Position numbers and translations under genes: made by a program. Of a stretch of 5,814 nt of DNA, positions 5,669 to 5,814 are shown one piece after another. How positions within the stretch are numbered: position 1 is the stretch's first letter; the number at the start of each line of letters is the position of its first letter. The notes beneath the pieces were generated by a model, which made no database searches, was not told the DNA's origin, and was given only the letters and a program-made list of their open reading frames with translations. The DNA comes from Elusimicrobiales bacterium (GTDB lineage: Bacteria > Elusimicrobiota > Elusimicrobia > Elusimicrobiales > Elusimicrobiaceae), in contig JAUNWB010000099.1 in NCBI GenBank assembly GCA_030540535.1, forward strand, positions 1 to 5,814. Reading direction: 5' to 3'.

Positions 5669-5814
5669 ATGAAACGTATAAATATCATTTCGGCCGCCGT
5701 ACTGTGCGGTGTGGGCCTGGCGGTTTTGGCCGCGCCGTTGCAGGCGCAGGCCGTAAAGGCACCGGTGGTTGCCGCGCGCGGTGCGAGAAAAACCGTACAG
5801 ACCGTTGTAGGGAG
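5669..5814 (+). CDS. Exported protein of unknown function, truncated by window end
   Basis: Only 48 complete codons are visible and the frame is open to the edge. The N-terminus is a clear signal peptide: MKR, then a hydrophobic core IISAAVLCGVGLAVLAA (about 6-22), with likely cleavage after LQAQA (about 28). The start of the mature region (VKAPVVAARGARKTVQTVVG) is basic and Ala/Val-rich and shows no recognisable domain. Cys13 lies within the hydrophobic core and is not in a convincing lipobox. The start is fixed by the RBS at 5655-5660. No clear promoter of its own is seen, so it is probably transcribed by readthrough of the terminator at 5611-5644 from the promoter at 5380-5409. Function cannot be inferred from the visible part. 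Confidence 0.75.
   Translation, partial: MKRINIISAAVLCGVGLAVLAAPLQAQAVKAPVVAARGARKTVQTVVG

Overview
The window looks like chromosomal DNA from a moderately GC-rich, diderm (outer-membrane-bearing) bacterium. It encodes a C-terminal-Phe outer-membrane beta-barrel, a periplasmic SIMPL-domain protein, a lipobox lipoprotein, and Shine-Dalgarno/sigma70-type signals. The barrel and the transketolase resemble proteins I associate with gut Elusimicrobiota. That lineage call rests on recollection of family style, not on a search, and is only moderately secure. All genes are on the + strand. No mobile element, CRISPR array, tRNA or rRNA was seen.

Layout. (1) 1-2081 is a transketolase-family ThDP enzyme whose 5' end lies outside the window. 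It is followed after 19 nt by a PPC/DUF296 protein (2101-2529), and the pair is closed by a strong intrinsic terminator (2549-2583). (2) 2584-2842 is a gene-free spacer holding a small hairpin and a good sigma70-type promoter (2772-2800). That promoter drives an outer-membrane beta-barrel protein (2843-4054), which ends at its own GNRA-capped terminator (4072-4101). (3) A second promoter (4177-4206) drives a two-gene envelope operon: a periplasmic SIMPL-domain protein (4235-4972) and, 5 nt later, a small lipocalin-like lipoprotein (4978-5316). It ends at a terminator (5336-5367). (4) 5368-5668 is the most unusual part. A promoter (5380-5409) leads into a roughly 229-nt, highly structured leader. 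The leader contains an unlisted 56-codon ORF whose ATG sits almost at the predicted transcription start. It ends in an intrinsic terminator (5611-5644) only 24 nt before the ATG of an exported protein (5669 to window end, truncated).

How the parts relate. The first operon is central carbon metabolism (pentose-phosphate carbon shuffling) plus a PPC protein of unknown role. The middle and right parts are envelope functions with separate promoters and terminators. The final leader has the layout of a transcription attenuator: the 5' arm of the terminator can instead pair with an upstream segment (5548-5560) in a mutually exclusive helix. No clear promoter is seen between the terminator and the last gene, so expression of that gene probably depends on readthrough. 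This leader is the best candidate in the window for an undescribed regulatory element. Its ligand or signal cannot be read from the sequence, and I could not match it to a riboswitch or T-box class that I know.
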